Origin: Stappia sp. TSB10P1A
GTDB lineage: Bacteria > Pseudomonadota > Alphaproteobacteria > Rhizobiales > Stappiaceae
Length of the DNA: 64,000 bases
Assembly: GCF_900185725.1 (NCBI RefSeq)
Contig: NZ_FYAU01000035.1
Span: 62,001-126,000 of the forward strand
Direction: 5' to 3'
Shown here: positions 17,207 to 27,071 of the stretch, piece by piece
How the letters are laid out: each line of letters starts with the position of its first letter
Numbering within the stretch: the stretch's first letter is position 1
Position numbers and translations under genes: made by a program
The notes under the pieces: model-generated
The model's database searches: none
What the model was told of the DNA's origin: nothing
What the model saw: the letters and a program-made list of their open reading frames with translations, nothing else

Positions 17207-18625
17207 TCAGTCGCCGAGCAGCGGGCTGATCTTCTCGCCGGTGCGCAGGAAGCGGGCCGGATTGAGCGGCCGGTCGTTGACCCGGATTTCGTAATGCAGG
17301 TGCGGGCCGGTGGAGCGGCCGGTGGAGCCGACGGTGCCGAGCCGGGCGCCGGTCGCGACCGTATCGCCCTCGTTCACCGAAATCCGGCTCATATGGGCGA
17401 AACGGGTGACGACGCCGCTCGGGTGACGGATCTCGACCGACTTGCCATAGCCGCCGTTGCGCCCGGCGAAGATCACCTTGCCCGGCGCCGGCGCACGGAT
17501 CACCTCGCCGGTGGCGGCGCGGAAGTCGAGGCCGGTATGCATGGCCATGCGGCCGAGGAAGGGGTCGACGCGCGGGCCGAAGGAGGAGGAGAGCTCGGCG
17601 CCGGGAAGCGGCGAGGCGAGCGGGATGCCGCGGGCGGCGTCCTTGACCTGGGAGAGGGCGAGAAGCGCCGTCTCCGCCCGCTGGATGCGCGAATCGAAAT
17701 CGGTGTCGGCGAGCGGCACGAACGGGCCGCCCTGGCCGGAGGCCGGCAGATGCTTGGCGCCGGCAAGCTGCAGGCCGAGCTGGTCGGCGGCATCGGCGAT
17801 GGTCGCCGCGTCGCGCTCGGCGGTGACGGCGATCACGTCGAGCGCCGCGTGCGCCTCGCTGTCCATGCGGTCGAGCGCGGCATTGACGTCCTCGATGATC
17901 TCGATGCGCCGGTCGGGACCGGCGGCGGCGCCCTCGGCAGAGGGCCCGGCCGGGGCGAGGTCGCGCAGCGGCTTGCCGGGGGCGGCGGCGCCCTGACGGG
18001 CGGCGGCCTCGGCGGCGGCATTGTCTTCGGAGCGGGTGCCGCGCAGGCTCAGCAGTGGCGAGATCTCGATCGGCTCCGGCGTGCCGCCGATGCCGGTGGG
18101 CGCATTGGTCGTGTCGATGGCGAGGCTGGCCGGCTTTGCGGGCGGCACCGGTCCGGCGACCGCGACGCGAATGCCGCTTTCGGCCGCCTTGGCGAGCAGT
18201 CCGGAGACGCGCGCCTGACGGGTGTCGAGATCGCGCTGGCGCTCGACGACGTCGGCGAGCTGCTCCTCGATGCTGCGGCGTTCGAGCACGCGGCGGCTGG
18301 TGAGCTGGTCGATGCGCGAGCGCAGCGAGGCGATGCGGTCCTCGTAGGAGAGCTGCATCTGCGCCTGACGTTCGGCAGAAGACTGGATGATGTCGTCGCG
18401 CAGGACGAGATAGGCGGTGGCGCCGATATAGCCGACCGCAAGCGCGGCCACGACCGTCGTCGCCAGACCCGCCATCAGGGGGGAGATGGTGAAGCTGCGG
18501 ACATGGTCGCCGCGGGCGATGATCACCCGATGCGGCTCCTTGCGCTTGCCGAAGTCCCTGCGGCCGTTTGCAGCGTGTCCTGTCATGCGTCTGTGGACCC
18601 GTTCCCGGCGGTGCCAGACACTCAC
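17207..18625 (-). CDS. M23-family metallopeptidase with membrane anchor and coiled coil
   Basis: Probable peptidoglycan hydrolase or wall-associated regulator facing the periplasm. The 472-residue product has a short cytoplasmic tail, one transmembrane segment (about 46-72), a coiled-coil region (about 80-150), a Pro/Ala-rich linker and a C-terminal LytM/M23 domain. The zinc-site motifs MHTGLDF (H-x3-D) and HLHYE are both intact, suggesting an active enzyme. The start chosen is GTG at 18625 because GAGGTG lies just upstream; ATG at 18586 is an alternative 13 codons in. It is the last gene of a minus-strand run with bcp and the DUF455 gene. Confidence 0.9.
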   Translation of the reverse strand: MSVWHRRERVHRRMTGHAANGRRDFGKRKEPHRVIIARGDHVRSFTISPLMAGLATTVVAALAVGYIGATAYLVLRDDIIQSSAERQAQMQLSYEDRIASLRSRIDQLTSRRVLERRSIEEQLADVVERQRDLDTRQARVSGLLAKAAESGIRVAVAGPVPPAKPASLAIDTTNAPTGIGGTPEPIEISPLLSLRGTRSEDNAAAEAAARQGAAAPGKPLRDLAPAGPSAEGAAAGPDRRIEIIEDVNAALDRMDSEAHAALDVIAVTAERDAATIADAADQLGLQLAGAKHLPASGQGGPFVPLADTDFDSRIQRAETALLALSQVKDAARGIPLASPLPGAELSSSFGPRVDPFLGRMAMHTGLDFRAATGEVIRAPAPGKVIFAGRNGGYGKSVEIRHPSGVVTRFAHMSRISVNEGDTVATGARLGTVGSTGRSTGPHLHYEIRVNDRPLNPARFLRTGEKISPLLGD

Positions 18626-18704
18626 GCGGCACCTCGTTCGGCTCCGATCATGCGCCCGTTAAGGTTAACAAAAGCTAAGGAACTGTCCGAATTCGAGAAT
18701 CCAA

Positions 18705-19556
18705 TCAGCCGGTAAGGCGGACCAGCGGGCGGTAGAAACCTGGCGTCAGTCCGGCTTCCGAGCGCGCCCGGTCGTTGAACGGCGGCTTCAAGCCGGCCTT
18801 GAAATGGCGGCGCACCAACTCCTGGAAGCGGGCTTCGGGATCGCGGCGGTCCTGGTCGCACAGATAGCGGAACCACTTGGCGCCAAAGGCGACATGGCGT
18901 TTCTCGTCGCGATAGATGATTTCCAGGATCGCGGCCGTTTCCGGGTCGCCGCGCTCGCGCGCCTTCTCGATCATCGGCGGGGTGATGTCGAGGCCGCGCG
19001 CCTCCAGCACCAGGGGAATCACCGCCAGCCGGCCGGCGAGATCATCGCCCGTGCTTGCGGCCGCCTCCCACAGCCCGTGATGGGCGGGCAGGGCGCCATA
19101 ATGCGAATCGAGCTCCTCCAGCCGCCGGCGCAGCAGCGAGAAATGCTTGGCCTCTTCCAGCCCCACGCGCACCCAGTCGTCGAAGAAGGAGCGGGGCAGG
19201 GGGCGGTCGGCGAAGCGGCCGACCATGTCCCAGGTGAGGTCGACGGCGTTGAGCTCGATATGGGCGAGGGAATGCAGCAGGGCGATGCGGCCCGAGGTGC
19301 CGCCGATGGCGCGCTTGGGCATGTCGCGGGGCGGCAGCAGGATCGGCGTGTCGGGACGGCCGGGCTGGTCCGGCATCCGCTCGCCGCCGGTGCGCCGGCG
19401 CAGCGACAAGGTGCGGCCGAACCAGGCGCGGGCGGTGGCATGGGCCACGGCGGTCTTCTCGTCCAGCGAGCGGGCCGCCACGACGCGGCGCGCGCCGCAG
19501 GCAAGGGATGCGGGAGTGAAGTCGGCCGTGTCGGCCTTGCCTGGTGAGACGCGCAT
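18705..19556 (-). CDS. DUF455 ferritin-like domain protein
   Basis: Function unknown; the family has a ferritin-like four-helix fold that probably binds a di-iron centre. The 283-residue product shows the expected Glu/His pattern: AHIELNAVD, EEAKHFSLL, VLEARGLD and DEKRHVAFG, spaced as in di-iron carboxylate proteins. The start is the ATG at 19556; the first 35 residues are less conserved. It lies between bcp and the M23 gene, and neighbourhood with a peroxiredoxin suggests oxidative chemistry, but this is inference. Confidence 0.85.
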   Translation of the reverse strand: MRVSPGKADTADFTPASLACGARRVVAARSLDEKTAVAHATARAWFGRTLSLRRRTGGERMPDQPGRPDTPILLPPRDMPKRAIGGTSGRIALLHSLAHIELNAVDLTWDMVGRFADRPLPRSFFDDWVRVGLEEAKHFSLLRRRLEELDSHYGALPAHHGLWEAAASTGDDLAGRLAVIPLVLEARGLDITPPMIEKARERGDPETAAILEIIYRDEKRHVAFGAKWFRYLCDQDRRDPEARFQELVRRHFKAGLKPPFNDRARSEAGLTPGFYRPLVRLTG

Positions 19557-19637
19557 GCAAGCTCCGAAGGCGTTACGGGCGGCGCCGCCGCGCGGCTCTC
19601 ATGCGGAGTGCTTCGCGGCGGCGGGCCCCACGACGGC

Positions 19638-20108
19638 TCACCGGGTCGCGCGGACGGCCTCCAGCACGGCCTCGGCATGGCCGGGAACCTTGACCTTGCG
19701 CCACGTCTCGACGATCTGGCCGGCCCCGTCAATCAGGAAGGTCGAGCGGTCCACGCCCATATAGGTCCTGCCATACATCGACTTTTCCACCCAGACGCCC
19801 CAGGCGGTGGCGACCGCGGCGTCCGGATCGGCGGCGAGGATCACCGAGAGGTCGTGCTTGGCCTTGAACTTGTCGTGCTTGGCCGCCGTATCCGGCGAGA
19901 TGCCGACGACGACCGCGCCCGCTGCCTCGAACTCCGAGGCCAGGGCGGTGAAGGCGATGGCCTCCTTGGTGCAGCCCGGCGTGTCGTCCTTGGGGTAGAA
20001 GTAGAGCACGACCTTGCGGCCGCGCAGATCGGACAGGCGCAGCGTGCCGCCGCCGTCCCGCTCGAGCTCGAAATCCGGTGCGGCGATTCCTGTCGTGATT
20101 TCCGTCAT
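19638..20108 (-). CDS. bcp: Thioredoxin-dependent peroxiredoxin, Bcp/PrxQ type
   Basis: Reduces hydroperoxides in the cytoplasm using thioredoxin. The 156-residue product has the peroxidatic cysteine C46 in YPKDDTPGCTKEA. The second cysteine that many Bcp proteins carry five residues later is absent (CTKEAI), so it probably works as a one-cysteine type or resolves through another thiol. Length and the remaining AhpC/TSA fold motifs are normal. Head of the minus-strand group with the DUF455 and M23 genes. Confidence 0.95.
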   Translation of the reverse strand: MTEITTGIAAPDFELERDGGGTLRLSDLRGRKVVLYFYPKDDTPGCTKEAIAFTALASEFEAAGAVVVGISPDTAAKHDKFKAKHDLSVILAADPDAAVATAWGVWVEKSMYGRTYMGVDRSTFLIDGAGQIVETWRKVKVPGHAEAVLEAVRATR

Positions 20109-20297
20109 GCTGCCTTCCTTTGGTCATTTGGGGGAGGGATAGTCCACGAATCCCTGCCAGTTGCGGATACGTATTACCGACGGGCTCGGATCCCCTTTCG
20201 CGGACATAGTATGATCATTCCGATTCGCGGATGATCAGCCTGCCACGCCCAAAGGACCGGGACACTGCTTAAACGCCTCATACATCGTGACAGGCCC

Positions 20298-23200
20298 TTG
20301 CGGGACGTGCTGCATGGCCGGCGGCGTCGCCGACCCTGGCGGGTGGTGCTGGTGATCGTCGGCATCCTGGCCGTGTCCGCCCTTGGCGGGCTGGCGGTGA
20401 CCTTCGGCAGCGGGCCGGTCTCCATGCCTTACCTGGCGCAGTATCTCTCCGAGGGCGCGCTGGCGCCGGGGGCGCGGCTGCGGGTGGGGGCGGTGACCAT
20501 CGATCTCTCCGAAGGTCTGCCGCCCAAGGCCGAATTGCTGGACCTGTCGATCGAGGCGGAGGCGGATGACGGCCTCTCGCTGCAAGTGCCGCGCGTGTCC
20601 GCGCCGCTCGACCCGCTGGCGCTTCTGCAAGGCGAGATGCGCCTGTCCGAGATCCGGCTCGAACATGCGCGCCTGAGTATTGCCAATGCGGCGCGCTCCG
20701 CCTCGTCGAGCGAGATCCCGGACATGGCGGTGATCGCCGAGGCGGCCGATCGCATGGCGCGGCTTGCCACGGCGCAACTGGCGCAGCGCGGCATCGCCCG
20801 GATCGAACTGGTCTCGGCGGAGATCGTCGCGGAGGGCGAGAAGACCTATCGCATGCGCGGCATCGACGCCGAACTGACCAGGGCCGACGACGGCACGCTG
20901 CAGGCGGATGCCGAGATCGCCGGCCGGCTCGGCCAGTGGAAGGCCAAGGCCCGCCGCTCTGTCGACCCCGAGACCGGCGAGAGCCTGATGCGGGTCGACC
21001 TGTACGACGTCACGCTGGGCGAGTTCGTCTCCGTCGAGTCCTCGGTCGACGCGGGCAAGGGGCTCGGCATCCCGGTGCGGGCCCGGCTCGACGTGGCCAT
21101 GGGCGCGGACGGGGCGTTCGACACGACGCGGGCCGGCGTCATTGTCTCGCCGGGCTGGATCAACACCGGTCACACCGTGGTCGGTTTCGACAAGATCGAC
21201 ATTCAACTCTATTGGGAGGCCGGAACCCCGGGCTTTCGCGTGGTTCCGTCCCTCTACCAGTACGGCAACACGGTCCTGCCGTTCGAGGGGCTGGTGGAGC
21301 CGCCGCGGGAATGGCAGGACATGTGGTCCTTCCGCATCGTGTCGCGGGACGCGCGCATCGGCCCCTCGGACGTGGCGGGCCCGCCTTTCGAGATGGAGGC
21401 GTTCCTGGCGGAGGGGCGCGCCGACCTCAAGGAGAGAGAGCTCCATTTCGACAAGCTGGCGCTGCGTTCGGGTGCGGCCGAGATGGATGGCGCCGGGTCG
21501 GTGCGCGCCGGCGATGACGGCCTCTACATGGCCCTTGCGGTTGAAAGCGGCCCGATGTCGGTCGCGAGCCTGAAGCGGTTGTGGCCGATCACCATGATGC
21601 CGCCGGCGCGGGCCTGGGTGATCGAGCATCTGGTCGACGGGCGGATCGACAGCGGCAGGGCGATGGTCTCGCTGCGGCCGGCCGCCTTCGACGTCGACGA
21701 TCCGGAAGCCGGGTGGTCGGGCGACGACGTGCAGGTCGACATTGCCTTTTCCGATCTGAGCCTCAGCACGGTCGGCACGGTGCCGGTGGCCCAGGGCCTG
21801 TCGGGGCGTATCCATGTCGCCGACGAAGTGCTGACCGTCACGTCGTCCTCGGGCGTGATGGTGGCGCGGCCGGGCGAGCAGATTGCCATCAGCGACACCG
21901 TGTTCCAGGTGCCGGATCTGCGCGAGAGCGGCACCAAGACCGGCGTGCTCAAGCTGACGGCGAAGGGGCCGGCGAAGTCGCTGGCGACGCTGCTCGACGC
22001 CGAGCCGTTCACGGTGCTGTCGCGCAACGACCTGGCGCCGGAGGACGTCGCCGGATCCGGCGCGATGACGCTCAACGCACGCTTTGCGCTGGTCAAGGAT
22101 GTTCGTGTCGACGATGTCGACTGGGACCTGTCCGGCTCGCTCAAGGGCTTCTCCAACAGCCGGGCGATCCGGGGACACAAGCTGAGCGGCGCCGATCTCA
22201 CATTCGACGTCGACGAGGGCAGCCTGTCGCTGAAGGGACGCGGAAAGCTCGACGGGCTGCCGGCGAATCTGGACCTGGTGGTGCCCTTCGACAACGCCGA
22301 CGGCAAGGCGGTCGCCGCCCGTCAGGGGGTGGTGATCGAGGCGACGGCAGCCCAGCTCGCCGAGCGCGGCATCGACATTCGCGGCTTCGTCAACGGTCCG
22401 CTCAAGCTGACGACCGAGGAGACGGAGGCCGGGCAGTCCTATCAGGTGGATCTCACGCGGGCCTCCATCGAACTGGCGGATCTGGGCTGGAGCAAGAGCC
22501 CCGGCGTTGCCGCGCGCGCGCAATTCCGCATGAGCGAGAGTGGCGGACAGCGGGAGATCCGCGGGTTCCGGCTGACCTCGGAGGGCGTGGAGGTCGAGGG
22601 CAACATCACCCTGACTGCAGCGGGCGATCTGGAGCGGGCGGAGTTTTCGCGCTTCGCCTTGCGGGCAAGCGACGATGCCAGCCTGCGGCTGTCCAAGCGC
22701 GGCAAGCAGATCACCGTCGACCTGCGGGCGAACCGGCTCGACGCGCGCGGGCTGGTCGCCAATCTCAGCGGCAAGGGGGGACCCGGCGGCGGCGACAAGA
22801 CCGCGCTGAAGATCACCGCCGAGGTCGGGCAGTTGATCGGCTTCAACGGCGTCACCTTGTCGGGCGTGTCGCTGTCCATGTCGAAGACGGGCGGCGATCT
22901 GCGGGCGCTCGACCTGTCCGGCTCGTCGGGCGGCAGGTCGGTGTTCCAGGTGAGGATGACCGGGGAAGGGGCGGGCCGCGAAGTGACCGGCACCTTCCAG
23001 GATACGGGCGCAATCCTGCGTTTCGCCAATCTCTACCAGCGCATGCGGGGCGGTGTCGGCATTCTCTCGATCGCCATGCCGACGGCCAATGACTGGAACG
23101 GGAACTTCAAGATCAAGCGGCTGGCGATCACCGAGGATCCGGCGATCCAGGCGCTGGCGCGCAGCCCGGCGGTGCTGGATGCGCGCGACCCGCGCCGCAA

Positions 23201-23579
23201 CCAGGTCCTTGCCGGAGTGGAGCGTCGTGGCGAGGCGAGTTTCAGCGTGCTGGAGCTGGTGTTCCGCCGCAGCGGCGACATGCTGACCGTCACCGAAGGC
23301 ACGCTGGCCGGCCCGACGATCGGCGGCACGGTCTCGGGCAATGTCGATCTCGCGACCCGTTCGCTCGACATGACGGGCACGTTCGTGCCGGCCTTCGCCA
23401 TCAACAATCTCTTCGCCAAGATCCCGATCCTCGGCTTCGCGCTTGGCGGCGGGGCCGACGAGGGGCTGATCGGCGTCACCTATCGGCTGACGGGGTCGCT
23501 CGCCGATCCGGTGCTGACGGTGAACCCGGCCTCGGCGATGGCGCCGGGCATCTTCCGCAAGATCTTCGAATACCGCTGA
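20298..23579 (+). CDS. AsmA-like/YhdP-family (DUF3971) envelope protein
   Basis: A very large inner-membrane-anchored periplasmic protein of the AsmA/YhdP group, which in enterobacteria helps move phospholipid between the membranes. The product is about 1,093 residues: a basic N-terminus (HGRRRRRPWR), one transmembrane segment at about 15-33, then a long stretch of repeating beta-strand patterns typical of bridge-like lipid-transfer proteins, and a C-terminal AsmA-like region with the IPILGFALGGGADEGLIGVTYRLTG motif. The start is uncertain. TTG at 20298 and GTG at 20307 are possible, but the frame is open back to 20235 and CTG at 20265 has AAAGGA upstream and would add a plausible basic segment. 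It stands alone between bcp and tyrS. Confidence 0.85.
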   Translation: MRDVLHGRRRRRPWRVVLVIVGILAVSALGGLAVTFGSGPVSMPYLAQYLSEGALAPGARLRVGAVTIDLSEGLPPKAELLDLSIEAEADDGLSLQVPRVSAPLDPLALLQGEMRLSEIRLEHARLSIANAARSASSSEIPDMAVIAEAADRMARLATAQLAQRGIARIELVSAEIVAEGEKTYRMRGIDAELTRADDGTLQADAEIAGRLGQWKAKARRSVDPETGESLMRVDLYDVTLGEFVSVESSVDAGKGLGIPVRARLDVAMGADGAFDTTRAGVIVSPGWINTGHTVVGFDKIDIQLYWEAGTPGFRVVPSLYQYGNTVLPFEGLVEPPREWQDMWSFRIVSRDARIGPSDVAGPPFEMEAFLAEGRADLKERELHFDKLALRSGAAEMDGAGSVRAGDDGLYMALAVESGPMSVASLKRLWPITMMPPARAWVIEHLVDGRIDSGRAMVSLRPAAFDVDDPEAGWSGDDVQVDIAFSDLSLSTVGTVPVAQGLSGRIHVADEVLTVTSSSGVMVARPGEQIAISDTVFQVPDLRESGTKTGVLKLTAKGPAKSLATLLDAEPFTVLSRNDLAPEDVAGSGAMTLNARFALVKDVRVDDVDWDLSGSLKGFSNSRAIRGHKLSGADLTFDVDEGSLSLKGRGKLDGLPANLDLVVPFDNADGKAVAARQGVVIEATAAQLAERGIDIRGFVNGPLKLTTEETEAGQSYQVDLTRASIELADLGWSKSPGVAARAQFRMSESGGQREIRGFRLTSEGVEVEGNITLTAAGDLERAEFSRFALRASDDASLRLSKRGKQITVDLRANRLDARGLVANLSGKGGPGGGDKTALKITAEVGQLIGFNGVTLSGVSLSMSKTGGDLRALDLSGSSGGRSVFQVRMTGEGAGREVTGTFQDTGAILRFANLYQRMRGGVGILSIAMPTANDWNGNFKIKRLAITEDPAIQALARSPAVLDARDPRRNQVLAGVERRGEASFSVLELVFRRSGDMLTVTEGTLAGPTIGGTVSGNVDLATRSLDMTGTFVPAFAINNLFAKIPILGFALGGGADEGLIGVTYRLTGSLADPVLTVNPASAMAPGIFRKIFEYR

Positions 23580-23595
23580 GGGCGATGCCCCCAGA

Positions 23596-23638
23596 ACGAC
23601 AGACCCCCGGGCGCGCGCGCCCGGGGGTCTGCAGTCGT
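23596..23638. terminator. Palindrome between convergent AsmA-like and tyrS genes
   Basis: A perfect 30-bp palindrome (23601-23630, arm AGACCCCCGGGCGCG) with further ACGAC/GTCGT pairing outside it. There is no T-tract on either strand, but the position 21 bp after one stop and 28 bp before the other suits a bidirectional terminator. Confidence 0.6.
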
Positions 23639-23658
23639 GTCGGCAGTGGCTTGACGGC

Positions 23659-24912
23659 TCAGACGGCCTTCAGCAGCACGTGGCGCTTCTTGCCGAGGGA
23701 GAGCTTGATGACGCCGTCCTCGACGAGATCCGTCGGCCCAAGAACGCGCTTCTCGTCCTGGGCCACCACATCGTTGACGCGCAGGCCGCCGCCCTTGACC
23801 TGACGACGCGCCTCGCCGTTGGAGGCGCACAGGCCTGCCGTGACGAAGGCGGCCAGCAGGCCGAGGCCCGCTTCCAGCTCGCCCTTGGCAACCTCCACCG
23901 TCGGCAGGCCCTCGGCCAGCGCGCCTTCCTCGAAGGCGCGGCGCGCGGTCTCGGCGGCCTCTTCGGCAGCCTTGCGGCCATGCGCCATGGCGGTCGCTTC
24001 GGTGGCGAGCACCTTCTTCGCCTCGTTGATCTCCGACCCGCCGAGAGCGGCAAGGCGGGCGATCTCGTCGAGCGGCAGCACCGTGAACAGCTTCAGGAAG
24101 CGCTCGACATCGCCATCCTCGGTGTTGCGCCAGAACTGCCAGTAGTCATAGGCCGACAGCATGTCCGGGTTGAGCCAGACCGCGCCTTCCGCCGTCTTGC
24201 CCATCTTGGCGCCCGAGGCGGTGGTGAGCAGCGGTGTCGTCAGCGCGAAGAGCTCGATTTCCTCCATGCGGCGGCCGAGATCGACGCCGGAGACGATGTT
24301 GCCCCACTGGTCGGAGCCGCCCATCTGCACCCGGCAGCCCGTGCGCCGGTAGAGCTCGACGAAGTCGTAGCCCTGCAGCAGCATGTAGTTGAACTCCAGG
24401 AAGGAGAGGTGCTGCTCGCGCTCCAGGCGGGTGCGCACGGCATCGCGCTGGATCATCTGGTTGACCGAGAAGTGTCGGCCGACGTCGCGCAGGAACTCGA
24501 CATACTTGATGCTCATCAGCCAGTCGGCATTGTCGAGCATCAGGGCGTCCTTGGGGCCCTCGCCAAAGGTGAGGAAGTGGTCGAACACCTTGCGGATGCC
24601 GTCCTTGTTCTCCTCGATCTGGGCATCGTCCAGCAGCGGGCGGGCGCTGTCGCGGAACGACGGGTCGCCGATCCGCGTGGTGCCGCCGCCCATCAAGGCG
24701 ATGGGGCGGTGCCCGGTCTTCTGCATCCAGTGCAGCATCATGATCTGGACGAGGGAACCGACATGCAGGCTCTTGGCCGTGCAGTCGAAGCCGATATAGG
24801 CGGTGACCGTCTCGGACCGATACAGATCGTCGAGCCCTTGCGGGTTCGAGATCTGATGGATGAAGCCCCGTTCGCTGAGGGTCTTCAAGAACTCCGATTT
24901 GAAAGCGGTCAT
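23659..24912 (-). CDS. tyrS: Tyrosyl-tRNA synthetase
   Basis: Charges tRNA-Tyr. The product is 417 residues from [12 protein letters not shown], the usual length. Class I motifs are present: SLHVGSLVQ (HIGH equivalent), GSDQWGN for tyrosine and tRNA contacts, and AKMGKTAEG (KMSKS equivalent); an S4 RNA-binding domain closes the protein (about 345-410). The start at 24912 was chosen because AAGGGA precedes it; ATGs at 24927 and 24972 are in frame but lack a ribosome-binding site. Single gene between convergent and tandem neighbours. Confidence 0.97.
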   Translation of the reverse strand: MTAFKSEFLKTLSERGFIHQISNPQGLDDLYRSETVTAYIGFDCTAKSLHVGSLVQIMMLHWMQKTGHRPIALMGGGTTRIGDPSFRDSARPLLDDAQIEENKDGIRKVFDHFLTFGEGPKDALMLDNADWLMSIKYVEFLRDVGRHFSVNQMIQRDAVRTRLEREQHLSFLEFNYMLLQGYDFVELYRRTGCRVQMGGSDQWGNIVSGVDLGRRMEEIELFALTTPLLTTASGAKMGKTAEGAVWLNPDMLSAYDYWQFWRNTEDGDVERFLKLFTVLPLDEIARLAALGGSEINEAKKVLATEATAMAHGRKAAEEAAETARRAFEEGALAEGLPTVEVAKGELEAGLGLLAAFVTAGLCASNGEARRQVKGGGLRVNDVVAQDEKRVLGPTDLVEDGVIKLSLGKKRHVLLKAV

Positions 24913-25083
24913 TTCCCTTGTGTCCATTTTGAAAGGGTGTGTGGAAACCCGGACCGCCCGCGCGGGACGCACCGGGCCCGCACCTCTTAGCCGAACTGCT
25001 TGCCAAGATCACGGAGAAATCAGGCCGCTGGCGGCTTCATCGCAAAAAGCGCAAGCGGCGGATGGGCTCAGGGACCCGCGAAC

Positions 25084-25109
25084 AAAAAAACGGCCGGACA
25101 GGCCGGCCG
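25084..25109 (-). terminator. Strong rho-independent terminator, minus strand
   Basis: Stem CGGCCGG/CCGGCCG with a 5-nt loop, followed on the minus strand by seven T residues. No gene ends directly in front of it; it lies about 115 bp past the rplI terminator. Confidence 0.75.
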
Positions 25110-25223
25110 CTGTGAAGTTTTGCGGGTCGAGGCCGGGCGAGGGTTGGGTCGCGCCGACATCGGAATTTTGGTAGCAGGCGCGGATGACGCGGCAGTGACA
25201 GGTTTGCTTGGCGAGCGCAGAAC

Positions 25224-25256
25224 CAAAACAAAAAGGCCCCGCCGGAGCAGGGCCTT
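25224..25256 (-). terminator. Rho-independent terminator of rplI
   Basis: Stem AAGGCCC/GGGCCTT with a 10-nt loop, followed on the minus strand by TTTTTGTTTTGG, 28 bp after the rplI stop. Confidence 0.85.
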
Positions 25257-25284
25257 CTCGTTCATGGGGCGAGAGAGGAACGGC

Positions 25285-25869
25285 TCAGAGAGCCTCTTCC
25301 TCGCCAGCCTCGGCCTCAGCGGCTTCCTCGCCCTCGGCCTCTTCGTCCTCGTCCTCTTCGAACTCGAACGTGTCCTGCTCGCGGGCGGAGAGATCCTCGC
25401 CGCGCGCCTGGCGCTCGGCCTCGTCGGCGGAGCGGGCGACGTTGAGCGTCACCGAAACCTCGACCTCCGGATGGAGGACGATGGCGACCTCGTGCAGGCC
25501 GATGGTCTTGATCGGACGGTCGAGGCGAACCTGCGAACGGGCCGAGGAGAAACCGCCTTCGGTCATCACGTCGGCGATGTCGCGGGTCGACACGGAACCG
25601 TAGAGCTGGCCGGTCTCGCCAGCCTGGCGGATGACCGTGAAGCTCTGGCCGTCGAGCGTCTTGGCGACCGACTCGGCCTCCGACTTGCGCTCCAGGTTGC
25701 GGGCCTCAAGCTGCGCACGCTCGCTTTCGAAGCGCTGCAGGTTGGCCTTGGTGGCGCGCAGCGCCTTGCCCTGCGGCAGCAGATAGTTGCGCGCGAAGCC
25801 GTCGCGCACGCGCACCACTTCGCCCATCTGGCCGAGCTTGGCGACGCGCTCGAGAAGAATAATGTGCAT
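25285..25869 (-). CDS. rplI: 50S ribosomal protein L9
   Basis: Large-subunit protein bridging distant parts of the ribosome. The 194-residue product has the conserved N-terminal domain ([31 protein letters not shown] region), the long connecting helix rich in Arg and Glu, and the C-terminal domain. The last 40 residues are a highly acidic Glu/Ala tail common in alphaproteobacterial L9. Third gene of rpsF-rpsR-rplI; no membrane-protein gene is inserted between rpsR and rplI as in some relatives. Confidence 0.97.
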   Translation of the reverse strand: MHIILLERVAKLGQMGEVVRVRDGFARNYLLPQGKALRATKANLQRFESERAQLEARNLERKSEAESVAKTLDGQSFTVIRQAGETGQLYGSVSTRDIADVMTEGGFSSARSQVRLDRPIKTIGLHEVAIVLHPEVEVSVTLNVARSADEAERQARGEDLSAREQDTFEFEEDEDEEAEGEEAAEAEAGEEEAL

Positions 25870-25959
25870 TGTCGTAATCCTTTTCGTCTGTCCCGCGCCT
25901 GGCGCGGTTAGGGACGGCCGGCATGCCGGCCTGTCCCAGCCGATTGGAACGTCGCGATC

Positions 25960-26208
25960 TTACTTGATCACGAAGGGCAGCAGGCCGAGGAAGCGGGCGC
26001 GCTTGATGGCACGCGCGAGCTCGCGCTGCTTCTTGGCCGACACCGCGGTGATGCGGCTCGGCACGATCTTGCCGCGCTCGGAAATGTAGCGCTGCAGGAG
26101 GCGGATGTCCTTGTAGTCGATCTTCGGCGCGCTGGCGCCGGAGAACGGGCAGGTCTTGCGACGGCGGAAGAAGGGGCGGCGCGTCGGAAGCTGTGCGATA
26201 TCGACCAT
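25960..26208 (-). CDS. rpsR: 30S ribosomal protein S18
   Basis: Small-subunit protein that pairs with S6 on the platform. At 82 residues it is of normal length, with the signature region around [19 protein letters not shown] and the basic C-terminus [11 protein letters not shown]. Starts 12 bp after rpsF and is followed after 90 bp by rplI. Confidence 0.98.
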   Translation of the reverse strand: MVDIAQLPTRRPFFRRRKTCPFSGASAPKIDYKDIRLLQRYISERGKIVPSRITAVSAKKQRELARAIKRARFLGLLPFVIK

Positions 26209-26220
26209 TGCGTTTGCTCC

Positions 26221-26673
26221 TTATTCGTCGTCGAAGCGGCGGGGGCCGCGATCGCCGCGGTCACGGCCGCCGCGATCACCGCGGTCACCACGATCACCGC
26301 GGTCGCCACGCTCACCGCGCTCGCCACGGCCGCCGCGGCGGTCGTCACGGTCGCGCTTCTGCATCATCGCGGACTGCTCTTCCTCGTGCTCCTCGACGCG
26401 CAGCGTCATGAAGCGCAGGATGTCCTCGTTGATGCGCATCTGGCGCTCCATCTCGGCCACGGCGGCCGGAGAGGCGTCCAGATTCATCAGCGTGTAGTGC
26501 GCCTTGCGGTTCTTGTTGATACGGTAGGCCAGCGTGCGCAGGCCCCAGGTCTCCACCTTGCCGACGGTGCCGCCGTTCTCGGAGATCAGGGACTTGTACT
26601 GCTCGACCATCTGCTCGACCTGCTGGGCCGAGACGTCCTGGCGAGCCAGGAACACATGCTCGTAAAGCGGCAT
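26221..26673 (-). CDS. rpsF: 30S ribosomal protein S6
   Basis: Small-subunit platform protein, partner of S18. The 150-residue product begins [20 protein letters not shown] and keeps the core fold to about residue 100. It then carries a C-terminal tail of repeated RGDRGDRGG-type units, an Arg/Gly/Asp low-complexity extension found in many alphaproteobacterial S6 proteins. The tail gives a matching repetitive DNA stretch at about 26235-26340. First gene of the operon. Confidence 0.98.
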   Translation of the reverse strand: MPLYEHVFLARQDVSAQQVEQMVEQYKSLISENGGTVGKVETWGLRTLAYRINKNRKAHYTLMNLDASPAAVAEMERQMRINEDILRFMTLRVEEHEEEQSAMMQKRDRDDRRGGRGERGERGDRGDRGDRGDRGGRDRGDRGPRRFDDE

Positions 26674-26898
26674 GAGATGCGCCTTTCTTTTCGTTTCAGT
26701 TCCCGGAACCCGGCGCTAAGCCTCTTCGAGCCCTCAAGAAAGGCGGACGAAGCAACTTCGAAGGCGGAGACACGGGAAGACGGGCGGCACTGTGCCGTCC
26801 TGCCCGCCTGTCGCCTGCCTCTCCTCTATACTGAAGAGATGCGGGCATGCGGCGGACCTTCCGTTCAGCCCCCGGCCAGAGTTCCGAACGAAGCGTGG

Positions 26899-26926
26899 CT
26901 TATACACCAGTTGCGCGGCTTCGCAA
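26899..26926 (-). promoter_or_regulatory. Candidate promoter of rpsF-rpsR-rplI
   Basis: On the minus strand, TTGCGA (26926-26921), a 16-bp spacer and TATAAG (26904-26899), about 225 bp upstream of rpsF. Confidence 0.35.
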
Positions 26927-26968
26927 GGCGGAGCGACGGGATTGTGCGCGATTTTTCTCTGCACCACC

Positions 26969-26997
26969 TTGACAGTGTGTGCCAGCGACGTCTCTTT
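26969..26997 (+). promoter_or_regulatory. Candidate promoter of fabD
   Basis: A perfect TTGACA at 26969-26974 with a poor -10 (CTCTTT) after 17 bp, 75 bp before the fabD start. The rest of the 398-bp divergent space (26674-27071) shows no gene. Confidence 0.3.
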
Positions 26998-27071
26998 GCG
27001 GCACATTTTGCGACAAGGCGGACGGGCAGACGCGAATCCGGCCGCGCCAAGGGATGTTGGAGCCAGCGCCA

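Larger units (their letters stand above)
24913..25284. other. Intergenic region between tyrS and rplI
   Basis: No gene recognised. It contains the rplI terminator and, about 115 bp further along the minus strand, a second strong terminator, so a short minus-strand transcript may end here. The remainder should hold the tyrS promoter. Confidence 0.5.

Noticed and set aside
20235-22523. 762-codon minus-strand frame
   Set aside because: Antisense shadow of the AsmA-like gene.
25108-25160. A possible 30-codon minus-strand ORF running into the second terminator
   Set aside because: No ribosome-binding site and it reads through the terminator stem.
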